Part shown: piece after piece, positions 21,371 through 28,806 of the stretch
Layout: the number at the start of each line of letters is the position of its first letter
How positions within the stretch are numbered: position 1 is the stretch's first letter
Assembly: GCF_016907435.1 (NCBI RefSeq)
Contig: NZ_JAFBBZ010000001.1
Span: 992,001 to 1,056,000, forward strand
Direction: 5' to 3'
Source: Nocardioides salarius
GTDB taxonomy: Bacteria > Actinomycetota > Actinomycetes > Propionibacteriales > Nocardioidaceae
Length of the DNA: 64,000 nt
The notes under the pieces: generated by a model
Databases searched by the model: none
What the model saw: only the letters and a program-made list of their open reading frames with translations
Told to the model about the DNA's origin: nothing
Program-made: the position numbers and the translations under genes

Positions 21371-21382
21371 GATACTTTACTC
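21371..21382 (+). promoter_or_regulatory. -10 box (GATACT) of HNH gene 1
   Basis: GATACT at 21371-21376, then 6 nt, then ATG at 21383. Confidence 0.5.
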
Positions 21383-22663
21383 ATGGCCACCACCGCGACG
21401 CACCCCATCAACGGGGCGCTCGCGCGCATGCACTCGCTGCTCGACGAGCTCGCCGAGACTCCGCTGTGGTCGATGAGCCAGGCCGAGACCGCGGAGGCGC
21501 TGGTCGACTTCTCGCAGCTCGAGGCGAGGGTGGTCGAGCTGAAGTCGCGGACCCTCGCCCACGCCGAGACGGTGGCGGTGGCGGAGACGAATGCGTCGCC
21601 GTCGGTGGCGGTGTGGCACTCCAACGCGACGCGGTCGACGAAGCGGGAGTCGTTCCGCCAGGTCCGCCTGGCTGAGGGGCTCGTCCGCTACGACGTGGTG
21701 CGGGAGGCACTGGGGCGTGGCGAGGTGGTCGCGGAGCAGGCGTCGGTGATCTGCACGGCGCTCGATGAGCTGCCCGACGACCTGGACGCCGGTGTGTTGG
21801 AGCAGGCGGCGAAGGCGCTGGTGGCGTTCGCGGAGGTCCACGACGCCAAGGCGCTGCGGGTGCTGGGTCGACGCATCCTCGAAGTCGTGGCACCCGAGGT
21901 CGCGGAGGCATGGGAGGCCGAACAGCTCGACCGCGAGGAGCGCGAGGCGGAGAAGTCGGCGGTGTTCCGGATGCGCGAGGACGGGCACGGCCGGATCAAG
22001 GGCTCGTTCACGGTGCCGCTGCTGGCCGGTCAGATGCTGGAGCGGGCGCTGCTGGCGTTCGCCGCACCGAAGCACCAGATCGCGAACCGCACCGCCGACG
22101 GTGCGGACGAACAGGGTGAGCACGAGGAGCAGGCGCCGGTGCCGGTACGCCGCCCCACCGCGCAGCGGCTCGGTGCCGCGTTCGTCGAGCTCATCGAAAG
22201 GCTCGACCCCAAGGAACTACCCAAGGCAGGTGGCGTGAACGCCACCGTCGTGGTGACCATGACCCTCGACTCCCTCAAGGACGGCCTGGCGGCCGCCACC
22301 CTCGACACCGGTGACCGGATCAGCGCCGCCACCGCGAGGCGGCTGGCCTGTGAGGCGGGCGTCGTCCCTGTCGTGCTGGGCGGCAAGAGTCAGCCGCTCG
22401 ACGTGGGACGTGCGAAGCGGTACTTCACCCCGGCCCAGCGGGTCGCGATGGGTATCCGTGACGGCGGCTGCACCGCCCGTGGCTGTGACGCCCCTCCGGC
22501 GATGTGTCACGCCCACCACGACGACCCGTGGTCGTGCCACGGCCACACCGACCTCGACCGCGGACGACTCCTATGCCCCTACCACCACCGCCGCATTCAT
22601 GACCCGGAGTACGAGAGCGACGTCGGGGCTGACAACCAGGTCACTTTCCACCGACGAACCTAG
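21383..22663 (+). CDS. HNH endonuclease with DUF222 domain (13E12-like), copy 1
   Basis: The 426-residue protein has an N-terminal DUF222 region (helix-rich, VDFSQLEARVVELKSR) and a C-terminal HNH domain: two Cys pairs and His residues in CHAHHDDPWSCHGHTD and LLCPYHHRRIHD. This architecture is common in high copy in actinobacteria and is related to the mycobacterial 13E12 repeat family, some of which are SOS induced. It is clearly divergent from copies 2 and 3 in this window. A LexA-like inverted repeat lies upstream. The cellular role is unknown. Confidence 0.9.
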   Translation: MATTATHPINGALARMHSLLDELAETPLWSMSQAETAEALVDFSQLEARVVELKSRTLAHAETVAVAETNASPSVAVWHSNATRSTKRESFRQVRLAEGLVRYDVVREALGRGEVVAEQASVICTALDELPDDLDAGVLEQAAKALVAFAEVHDAKALRVLGRRILEVVAPEVAEAWEAEQLDREEREAEKSAVFRMREDGHGRIKGSFTVPLLAGQMLERALLAFAAPKHQIANRTADGADEQGEHEEQAPVPVRRPTAQRLGAAFVELIERLDPKELPKAGGVNATVVVTMTLDSLKDGLAAATLDTGDRISAATARRLACEAGVVPVVLGGKSQPLDVGRAKRYFTPAQRVAMGIRDGGCTARGCDAPPAMCHAHHDDPWSCHGHTDLDRGRLLCPYHHRRIHDPEYESDVGADNQVTFHRRT

Positions 22664-22714
22664 GAGCACTCCGCTCCCGGCCCCGCTGCTCGATCACCGG
22701 CGCTGCCGCGCGCC

Positions 22715-22853
22715 CGTTGGTTGAGGAGGTTGCGCAGCAACCATCTCGAAACCCGGTGAGCCCATGGCGTACGGCGAGTGGTTGCGGCGAGCGGGCACCT
22801 CACCGGGTCTCGGCGTCGCTCGTCACTGGCGCTCCTCCCTGCTCGACCAACGG
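22715..22853. repeat. About 140-bp repeat unit 1 of 5
   Basis: Begins CGTTGGTTGAGG and ends CTCGACCAACGG, so its ends are near inverted repeats. It holds an internal hairpin GGTTGC-GCA-GCAACC. Open frames through it on both strands are not genes. Confidence 0.75.
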
Positions 22854-22865
22854 CGGTGGTCACAG

Positions 22866-23005
22866 CCGTTGGTTGAGGAGGTTGCGCAGCAACCGTCTCG
22901 AAACCCGGTGAGTCCATGGCGTACGGCGGGTGGTTGCGGTGGGCGGGCACCTCACGGGGTCTCGGCGTCGCCCGTCGCTGGCGCTCCCTGCTGCTCGACC
23001 AACGG
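22866..23005. repeat. About 140-bp repeat unit 2 of 5
   Basis: Same layout as unit 1, with CCGTTGGTTGAG at the left end and CTCGACCAACGG at the right. Confidence 0.75.
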
Positions 23006-23012
23006 CGGCCCG

Positions 23013-23133
23013 CCGTTGGTTGAGGAGGTTGCGCAGCAACCGTCTCGAAACCCGGTGACCCCATGGCGTACGGCGGATGGTGGCGGTGGGCGGGCCACTT
23101 ACGGGGTCTCGGCGTCGCTCGTCGCTGGCGCTC
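23013..23133. repeat. Repeat unit 3, left part, split by the IS element
   Basis: The unit begins CCGTTGGTTGAG, follows the same course as units 2 and 4, and is interrupted after GGCGCTC at 23133. It resumes at 24466. Confidence 0.75.
23131..23133. repeat. 3-bp target duplication CTC, left copy
   Basis: CTC precedes the IS at 23131-23133 and again follows it at 24466-24468, matching uninterrupted copies of the repeat that carry one CTC there. Confidence 0.7.
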
Positions 23134-23162
23134 TGTCGCGTGCCGGGTCTGATGGAGGCTCT
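23134..23162. repeat. IS left inverted repeat
   Basis: TGTCGCGTGCCGGGT, four differing bases, then GGAGGCTCT-type end; pairs with 24437-24465. Confidence 0.85.
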
Positions 23163-23185
23163 CATTCCACGGAAGGATGAGAGTC

Positions 23186-23506
23186 ATGGCAGCACCGAGG
23201 AAGTATCCCGAGGAGCTTCGGGAGCGTGCAATCAGGATGGCGGTCGATCTGCGGCGTGACCCGGCGACCAGGACCGGCGCACTGAAGCGGGTCGGCGATC
23301 AGCTGGGGATCAACGCTGAGACGTTGCGCAACTGGGTCTCCCAGGCCGAGGTCGACGAGGGCCACCGTCCCGGCGTCAGCAGCACCGAGGCGCAGCGCAT
23401 CGCCGAGCTCGAGCGTGAGGTCAAGGAGCTACGGCGGGCCAACGAGATCTTGCGGACGGCCTCGGCTTTTTTCGCCGCGGCGGAGCTCGACCGCAAGCTG
23501 AAGTGA
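23186..23506 (+). CDS. IS3-family OrfA (helix-turn-helix protein)
   Basis: The 106-residue protein begins MAAPRKYPEELRERAIRMAV and has an HTH for end binding (LGINAETLRNWV) and a C-terminal leucine-zipper-like coil (IAELEREVKELRRANEIL). The ATG at 23186 is preferred over the ATG at 23177, which abuts the GGAAGG ribosome site. The stop overlaps the OrfB start codon. Confidence 0.88.
   Translation: MAAPRKYPEELRERAIRMAVDLRRDPATRTGALKRVGDQLGINAETLRNWVSQAEVDEGHRPGVSSTEAQRIAELEREVKELRRANEILRTASAFFAAAELDRKLK
23467..23473 (+). other. Programmed -1 frameshift heptamer T TTT TTC in the IS
   Basis: In OrfA phase the codons read GCT TTT TTC, giving the X XXY YYZ pattern. The -1 phase stays open from here to the OrfB start and beyond, so slippage would make the OrfAB fusion transposase typical of IS3 elements. 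CGCCGCGGCG directly follows. Confidence 0.7.
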
Positions 23507-24450
23507 CCACGGCGGTGCTGGTCGAGTACATCGACCAGCACCGGGCGAGGTTCGGGGTCGAGCCGATCTGCACCGTCCTACGCAAGGCAGGGATGCAGAT
23601 CGCCCCGAGCACCTACTACGCCGCGAAGTCCCGGCCGCCCTCGGCACGCGCTGTCGCCGACGCGCAGCGCCTGGAGGTGATCCGGCAGGTCCACACCGAC
23701 AACTACGGCGTCTACGGGGTCCGCAAGATGCACGCCGAGCTCAACCGGCGCGGTCACCGTATCGCCAGGTGCACCGTGCACCGGCTGATGCGCGCCGAGG
23801 GGCTGCGCGGGATCAGCAGAGCCAAAGGGCCGCGCACCACGATCCCCGGCACCGGCCCGGATGCCCGCCCGGACCTGCTGGACCGCGACTTCAGGGCACC
23901 TGCACCGAATCGTGTCTGGGTCGCGGACATCACCTACTGCCGCACCTTCGCCGGCTGGGTCTACGCCGCGTTCGTCATCGACGTCTACTCCCGCCGAGTG
24001 GTGGGCTGGCAGCTGTCGAAGAGCCTGCGCACCGACCTGGCGCTGGACGCTCTCGAGATGGGGCTGTGGACCCGCGAGCACGCCGGCCAGGACACCACCG
24101 GCGTCATCGCCCACAGCGACAAGGGCGTTCAATACCTCGCGGTTCGCTACACCCAGCGCCTGGCCGAGGCCGGCGCCGTCGCATCCGTCGGATCAACTGG
24201 TGACAGCTACGACAACGCCCTGGCCGAGGCGTTCAACTCGCTGTTCAAGGCCGAGCTGATCCGCAACAAGGGCCCCTGGAAGAACATCGACGACCTCGAG
24301 ATCGCCGTCGCCGAGTACATCGACTGGTTCAACCACCGACGCCTGCACGGCGAGATCGGACTCGTCCCACCCGTCGAGTTCGAGGAAGAGCACTACCGGC
24401 ACAACCCCGCGCCGACTACCGTCGACGCGTCACTTCAGAGCCTCCACTGA
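23503..24450 (+). CDS. IS3-family OrfB transposase (DDE integrase fold)
   Basis: The 315-residue protein has an HTH_21-type region (YGVYGVRKMHAELNRRGH) and the catalytic core with D in VWVADITYCRTF, D in IAHSDKGVQY and E in NALAEAFNSLFKAEL. The RRLHGEIGLVPPVEFEE tail is also typical. It starts GTG overlapping the OrfA stop by 4 bases; the functional protein may come from -1 frameshifting instead. Confidence 0.92.
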   Translation: MTTAVLVEYIDQHRARFGVEPICTVLRKAGMQIAPSTYYAAKSRPPSARAVADAQRLEVIRQVHTDNYGVYGVRKMHAELNRRGHRIARCTVHRLMRAEGLRGISRAKGPRTTIPGTGPDARPDLLDRDFRAPAPNRVWVADITYCRTFAGWVYAAFVIDVYSRRVVGWQLSKSLRTDLALDALEMGLWTREHAGQDTTGVIAHSDKGVQYLAVRYTQRLAEAGAVASVGSTGDSYDNALAEAFNSLFKAELIRNKGPWKNIDDLEIAVAEYIDWFNHRRLHGEIGLVPPVEFEEEHYRHNPAPTTVDASLQSLH

Positions 24451-24465
24451 ACCCGGCACGCGACA
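24437..24465. repeat. IS right inverted repeat
   Basis: Ends ACCCGGCACGCGACA, the complement of the left end. Confidence 0.85.
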
Positions 24466-24487
24466 CTCCCTGCTGCTCGACCAACGG
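24466..24487. repeat. Repeat unit 3, right part
   Basis: Starts with the second CTC and ends CTCGACCAACGG, completing the unit split by the IS. Confidence 0.75.
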
Positions 24488-24494
24488 CGGCCCG

Positions 24495-24634
24495 CCGTTG
24501 GTTGAGGAGGTTGCGCAGCAACCGTCTCGAAACCCGGCGACCCCACGGCGTACGGCGGGTGGTTGCGGTGGGCGGGCACCTCGCGGGGTCTCGGCGTCGC
24601 TCGTCGCTGGCGCTCCTCACTGCTCGACCAACGG
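24495..24634. repeat. About 140-bp repeat unit 4 of 5
   Basis: CCGTTGGTTGAG to CTCGACCAACGG, nearly identical in sequence to unit 5. Confidence 0.75.
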
Positions 24635-24641
24635 CGGCCCG

Positions 24642-24781
24642 CCGTTGGTTGAGGAGGTTGCGCAGCAACCGTCTCGAAACCCGGCGACACCACGGCGTAC
24701 GGCGGGTGGTTGCGGTGGGCGGGCACCTCGCGGGGTCTCGGCGTCGCTCGTCGCTGGCGCTCCTCACTGCTCGACCAACGG
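24642..24781. repeat. About 140-bp repeat unit 5 of 5
   Basis: Same boundaries as unit 4; followed by a degenerate tail to about 24846 with CTCGACCTACGG and TGGTCGAC fragments. No gene is seen from 24782 to 24961. Confidence 0.72.
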
Positions 24782-24961
24782 TGCGCACTCGTCGCCGGCG
24801 CTCCTCCCTGCTCGACCTACGGTGCGCGCTCCTCGCTGGTCGACAACAGGCCACAGCCAGGAAGGGGACAGCCCCCGGCGGCGCGTCAGGGAGGGAGGGA
24901 GACGCGCCGACGGGGACCGTCGGACGGCCCGGTGGGAGGACCGGGCCGGATCGGGGTCGAC

Positions 24962-25486
24962 TCAGGCGGCGAGCGCCGCTCGGAGCCGGTGCAGCAGGGT
25001 AGGACGCTCGGGCTGCAGGCGGACCGGCTGGGGGTGCCAGTCGGCGCGGGCGGCGGCCTCGAGACGGGCACCGACCCGGGCGGCGCCCGCGTCGCTGGCG
25101 CTGGCACGTCCGGCCATCACCGCCAGGAAGGCCCGCTCCTTGACCTCCGCGCGGGTCATCGCGGCGGCCATCTCGTCGTCGAGGGGGTGCTCGCGGTGCT
25201 GGTCGACGATCGCCCGCACACCGGGCAGCTCGTCGGCCGTGGCGCGCCACGCGGCGATGACGGCCCGTTCGAGGTCCATCGGGTCCTCGACCAGCTCGCG
25301 CTCGATGCGGCCGGCGAGGCGGGTGTGCCAGCGCAGCTGCAGCGCACCGAGCAGGTCGAGCTCGGAGCCGAAGGCCTCGGAGACGCCCTCGAGGTCCATC
25401 GGCAGGCGGCCGTCGCGTCGGAGATCGGCGCTGGCGATCACACGGCGGAGGGTCTCCCCGCGGTGGCGATACGAGTTCCAGGTCAT
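24962..25486 (-). CDS. Uncharacterised actinobacterial protein
   Basis: The 174-residue product is taken from the ATG at 25486, which follows AGGAG by 5 nt (AGGAGAAGCCATG); a start 21 nt upstream lacks such a site. It is Arg/Ala-rich and helical, with MTWNSYRHRGETLRRVIASA at the N-terminus. I do not recognise a domain. No signal peptide or membrane segment. It diverges from a TetR-type gene across about 167 bp that contain GTAC-rich short inverted repeats. Confidence 0.7.
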   Translation of the reverse strand: MTWNSYRHRGETLRRVIASADLRRDGRLPMDLEGVSEAFGSELDLLGALQLRWHTRLAGRIERELVEDPMDLERAVIAAWRATADELPGVRAIVDQHREHPLDDEMAAAMTRAEVKERAFLAVMAGRASASDAGAARVGARLEAAARADWHPQPVRLQPERPTLLHRLRAALAA

Positions 25487-25511
25487 GGCTTCTCCTGTGT
25501 CGGTCAAGGTT

Positions 25512-25561
25512 CACATACCTTGAGTACGTACCGAGAGTACGGACCCGTACCGTCGGTATGC
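25512..25561. promoter_or_regulatory. GTAC-rich palindromic tract between the TetR gene and its neighbour
   Basis: The tract contains CATACC at 25514-25519, GTACGTACC, GAGTACGG, CCGTACC and GGTATG at 25555-25560, which can pair in several ways (for example CGTACC-GAGA-GTACGG). It lies between two divergent genes, so it is a candidate TetR operator region; the exact site is not clear. Confidence 0.4.
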
Positions 25562-25641
25562 AACGGCCCGAGGGGTGGCAGCGCCGTGATCCTGACCACC
25601 GCACCGGCACGCCGACGTGACGGTCGGCACAGGCGGGTCCC

Positions 25642-25653
25642 TAGAGTGGTGCC
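25642..25653 (+). promoter_or_regulatory. -10 box (TAGAGT) of the TetR gene
   Basis: TAGAGT at 25642-25647, then 6 nt, then ATG at 25654. Confidence 0.5.
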
Positions 25654-26352
25654 ATGCCGAAGTCCTCCGTCCACAAGCTGGTGCCGAAGGTGCCCAGCGT
25701 GCCCGGGGTGGGGGGCACCCGCCGCCAGCAGTACTCCGCCTCGACCAAGCGCGCCCTCGTGGACGTCGCCGAGGAGCTCTTCACCGAGCACGGCTACGCG
25801 GGCACCTCCCTCGACGCCATCGTCGGGGGCGCCGAGGTCACCAAGGGCGCGCTCTACCACCACTTCTCCGGCAAGCAGGCGCTCTTCGAGGCCGTCTTCG
25901 AGCGGGTCGAGGCCGAGGCCTCGCGCGCCATCCAGAAGGCCCTGAAGGAGAACCGCGACCCGTGGACCAAGGCCCGCGCCGGCCTCGAGGCCTTCCTCGT
26001 GGTCGTCCAGGACCCGACGTACCGGCGCATCGTGATCCAGGAGGGTCCCTCGGTGCTGGGCTACGAGCGCTTCCGCGAGCAGGAGGAGCGCTCCACCTTC
26101 GCCAACGTGCTCGACATCGTGCGCGCGGTGCTGCACGCCGGGCCCTGGGACCTCGACGAGGACATGCAGCAGACCTTCGCCCGGATCTTCTTCGGTGCGA
26201 TGTCGTCGGCGGGCGAGGCCGTGGCCGGCTCGGACGACGCGATCGCGGCCGCTGCCCGGGTCGAGACCGCGATCGGCTTCATCATCAGCGGCTTCCAGGC
26301 CCTGGCCGACGCCGGGGTCGAGCTGCCCGAGCCGCCCGAGCAGTCCCGCTGA
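25654..26352 (+). CDS. TetR-family transcriptional regulator
   Basis: The 232-residue protein has a basic N-terminal extension of about 30 residues, then the TetR HTH: AEELFTEHGYAGTSLDAIVG, AEVTKGALYHHFSGKQALFE. The ligand-binding half is acidic and unassigned. It is divergent from the uncharacterised gene and convergent with the DUF3048 gene. The target is unknown. Confidence 0.9.
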   Translation: MPKSSVHKLVPKVPSVPGVGGTRRQQYSASTKRALVDVAEELFTEHGYAGTSLDAIVGGAEVTKGALYHHFSGKQALFEAVFERVEAEASRAIQKALKENRDPWTKARAGLEAFLVVVQDPTYRRIVIQEGPSVLGYERFREQEERSTFANVLDIVRAVLHAGPWDLDEDMQQTFARIFFGAMSSAGEAVAGSDDAIAAAARVETAIGFIISGFQALADAGVELPEPPEQSR

Positions 26353-26379
26353 TCCGGCCGGCCCGCCCACTGGCCGGGC

Positions 26380-27453
26380 TCAGCGCGAGAAGCTGACCGC
26401 CCCGCTCGCCGCGGGCACCAGCTCGACCCAGGTGCGCCCGGCAGGGACCGTCAGCCGCTTGCCGCCCACCTTCAGCGCCAGCGGCGCCTCGAGCGTGGCC
26501 TTCGACCACTGTCCGCGCACCATCCGGCCGTCGTGGAAGAGCAGCGCCTCGCCCTTGCCCTCGAGCTTGGTCTCGGGCACCGGGTTGCCGGCCGGGTCGC
26601 GGTAGCCGGCGTCGCCGACCTGCACCCGCAGCACCAGCACCGTGTCGGCCGGGAACCGGTCGTCGGCGGCGGCGAACGAGTTGGTGTTGGTCCAGCCCTT
26701 CGGACCGTGGCTCCAGCTCGTGGTGTGGCTGCCGAAGTCGGCCGACAGCGACGTGGCCGGCTTGCCCTTCGGCAGGTCCTCCGCCTCGCCCCAGGGCAGG
26801 TAGTCGTCGGGCCGCTCCTCGGGGCCCACGACCAGGGTGGTGGTGGCCTCGAGGTCGGTGAAGAGGTTGTACGGCGCCGAGCGGGCGTTGTCGCGGAAGA
26901 AGCCCTTGGAGCCCTCGGAGAAGAAGGTGATGCCGGCGCCGCGCACCCGCTGCAGGGTGACCGGGGCCGCGCCGCTGGTCACCACGGCGGCGTCGGCCGG
27001 CGCGACGATGCCGATGTCGCTGGCGCGCATCGAGCGCACCGGACCCACGGTGCCGGGGATGTCGGAGTAGTAGAAGGCCGCGAGCCGGGTGACCCCGCCC
27101 TCGACGAGCTCCTCGACGACCAGGTCGGCGGAGCCGAGCCCGCGCTGGGGCGCGCTCGAGGGCGTGTTGTCCATCTTGACCACCATCACGGGGTGGTCCC
27201 GGGCGGCCGACTGCGACCCGGTGACCGACAGCCCGGTCAGCGGCCAGGTGGCGTCGAGCGTCGCGCCCTTGCTCACCTTCTGGCCGTCGGGGCCCTCGGC
27301 GGCCGGTTCGTCGCCCCCGCCCCCGTCGTCGGAGGAGCAGGCCGCCAGCGCCAGGCTCGCCACCAGGGCGAGCGCACCGACCCGGAGGGGACGGCGTCGC
27401 CCGTGGTGCGGGCGGCGGGGCGGCCGGGCGAGGCTGGTGCGGGCTGGGCGCAC
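26380..27453 (-). CDS. DUF3048 lipoprotein
   Basis: The 357-residue protein has an Arg-rich start, a hydrophobic segment and a lipobox LAAC (ASLALAACSSDDG), then a Gly/Glu linker. The mature domain contains VMVVKMDNTPSSAPQRGL, VEELVEGGVTRLAAFYYSD and GPVRSMRASDIG, typical of the DUF3048 (YerB-like) family. Starts GTG at 27453. The family is secreted or surface-anchored and its role is unknown. Confidence 0.9.
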   Translation of the reverse strand: MRPARTSLARPPRRPHHGRRRPLRVGALALVASLALAACSSDDGGGGDEPAAEGPDGQKVSKGATLDATWPLTGLSVTGSQSAARDHPVMVVKMDNTPSSAPQRGLGSADLVVEELVEGGVTRLAAFYYSDIPGTVGPVRSMRASDIGIVAPADAAVVTSGAAPVTLQRVRGAGITFFSEGSKGFFRDNARSAPYNLFTDLEATTTLVVGPEERPDDYLPWGEAEDLPKGKPATSLSADFGSHTTSWSHGPKGWTNTNSFAAADDRFPADTVLVLRVQVGDAGYRDPAGNPVPETKLEGKGEALLFHDGRMVRGQWSKATLEAPLALKVGGKRLTVPAGRTWVELVPAASGAVSFSR

Positions 27454-27507
27454 GGTGGCTCCGATCAGGGGGACGGCGGGGGTGGGGGCGACGGGGGGCG
27501 GCGCGGC

Positions 27508-28275
27508 TCAGCCGAGCTTGGCGCCGCCGTCGACGTACAGGGTCTGGCCAGTGATGTACGACGCCTCGTCGCTGGCCAGGAAGGCCACGGCCGCGGCGAT
27601 GTCCTCGGGGAAGCCGACCCGCTTGACCGGGTTGGCCTCGGCCGAGAGGGCGCGGAACTCGTCGACGTCCATCTTGAGCCGGGCCGCGGTGGCGTCGGTC
27701 ATCTCGGTGGCGATGAAACCGGGCGCGACGGCGTTGGCGTTGATACCGAAGGGGCCCAGCTCGATGCCCAGGGTGCGGGTGAAGCCCTGGATGCCCATCT
27801 TGGCCGCGGAGTAGTTGGCCTGGCCGCGGTTGCCCAGCGCCGAGACGCTGGAGATGTTCACGATCTTGCCGTACTTCTGCTCCACGAAGTGCTTCTGGGC
27901 GGCCTTCGTCATCAAGAACGCGCCCTTGAGGTGCACGCCCATCACGAGGTCCCAGTCGTCCTCGGTCATCTTGAACAGCAGGTTGTCGCGGGTGATGCCG
28001 GCGTTGTTGACCACCACGTGGATGCCGCCGAGCTCCTCGACGACCCGGGTGACCGCGGCCTCCACCGACTCGCCGTTGCTGACGTCGGCACCGATGCCGG
28101 CGGCCTTGGCGCCGTCGACGAGGGGCAGGCGGCCCGCGGCCTCGGAGGCAGCGGCCTCGTCGAGGTCGACGATGGCGACCGAGGCGCCCTCCTCGGCGAA
28201 ACGGGTGGCGGTGCCGAAGCCGATGCCCCGCGCTCCCCCGGTGACCACGACGACGCGTCCGTCGAAACGACCCAT
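27508..28275 (-). CDS. fabG: SDR oxidoreductase, FabG-like 3-oxoacyl-ACP reductase
   Basis: The 255-residue protein has the Rossmann TGGARGIGFGTA loop, NNAG, catalytic Ser in VNISSVSALGNRGQ, and YSAAK. It fits 3-oxoacyl-ACP/CoA reductases. The FabG label is by overall similarity; a dedicated substrate cannot be read. It lies 54 bp upstream of the DUF3048 gene on the same strand and 89 bp from the HIT gene upstream. Confidence 0.85.
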   Translation of the reverse strand: MGRFDGRVVVVTGGARGIGFGTATRFAEEGASVAIVDLDEAAASEAAGRLPLVDGAKAAGIGADVSNGESVEAAVTRVVEELGGIHVVVNNAGITRDNLLFKMTEDDWDLVMGVHLKGAFLMTKAAQKHFVEQKYGKIVNISSVSALGNRGQANYSAAKMGIQGFTRTLGIELGPFGINANAVAPGFIATEMTDATAARLKMDVDEFRALSAEANPVKRVGFPEDIAAAVAFLASDEASYITGQTLYVDGGAKLG

Positions 28276-28364
28276 CTGCTACCCAACTCCTTCGAAAGTC
28301 TGCGGTGCGCGCAGGGCGCGCTCGCGCGGTGCGGTCACCGCGCCGTCTGCACGATAGCCGCGAC

Positions 28365-28775
28365 TCATCCCAGCGCCGCGCGCAGCCTCGCGGCGTACGC
28401 CGCCCGCTCGCCGTCGGCGTACTTCTGCCGCGGCCAGAAGAACCCGCGCAGCCCGTCGCCCTTGGTGCGCGGCACCACGTGCAGGTGCAGGTGGGGCACC
28501 GACTGGCTGACCGTGTTGTTGACCGCGACGAAGCTGCCCTGCGCGCCGAGCTCGTCGACGACCGCCCCGGCGATGCGCTGGGCGGCGGCCAGGAAGGGGT
28601 CGCGCAGCCGGGCCGGCAGGTCGGGCAGGGTCACGACGTGCTCGCGGGGCACCAGCAGCACGTGACCCTTGAAGACCGGGCGCTGGTCGAGGAAGCCGAC
28701 CAGGTCGTCGGTCTCGAGGACCAGGTCGGCCTCCAGGTCGCCGGCCACGACGCGGCAGAAGACGCACTCGCTCAT
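28365..28775 (-). CDS. HIT-family nucleotide-binding protein
   Basis: The 136-residue protein starts CVFCRVVAGDLEADLVLET and has the histidine triad HLHLHVVPR. HIT proteins hydrolyse or transfer nucleoside monophosphates. The N-terminal CxxC is common in this bacterial subgroup. The C-terminal half has a basic patch (RQKYADGERAAYAARL). No operon partner is obvious. Confidence 0.93.
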   Translation of the reverse strand: MSECVFCRVVAGDLEADLVLETDDLVGFLDQRPVFKGHVLLVPREHVVTLPDLPARLRDPFLAAAQRIAGAVVDELGAQGSFVAVNNTVSQSVPHLHLHVVPRTKGDGLRGFFWPRQKYADGERAAYAARLRAALG

Positions 28776-28806
28776 GGGCGGCAGGCTAGCCCCGGCCGCC
28801 CCCGGC

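Larger units (their letters stand above)
23134..24465 (+). mobile_element. IS3-family insertion sequence, 1332 bp, intact
   Basis: The ends are 29-bp inverted repeats starting TGTCGCGTGCCGGGT, with 4 mismatches at positions 16-19. The element carries OrfA and OrfB in overlapping frames, a T6C slippery heptamer, and DDE transposase motifs. A 3-bp CTC duplication and the undisturbed repeat around it give the exact insertion site inside repeat unit 3. Nothing in the ORFs looks broken, so it may be recently inserted. Confidence 0.92.

Noticed and set aside
22660..23187. Open frames through the 140-bp repeats
   Set aside because: They are repeat translations on both strands with no coding signature.
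22715..24781. CRISPR array
   Set aside because: Units are 140 bp, contiguous, with mirrored ends and no unique spacers or cas genes.
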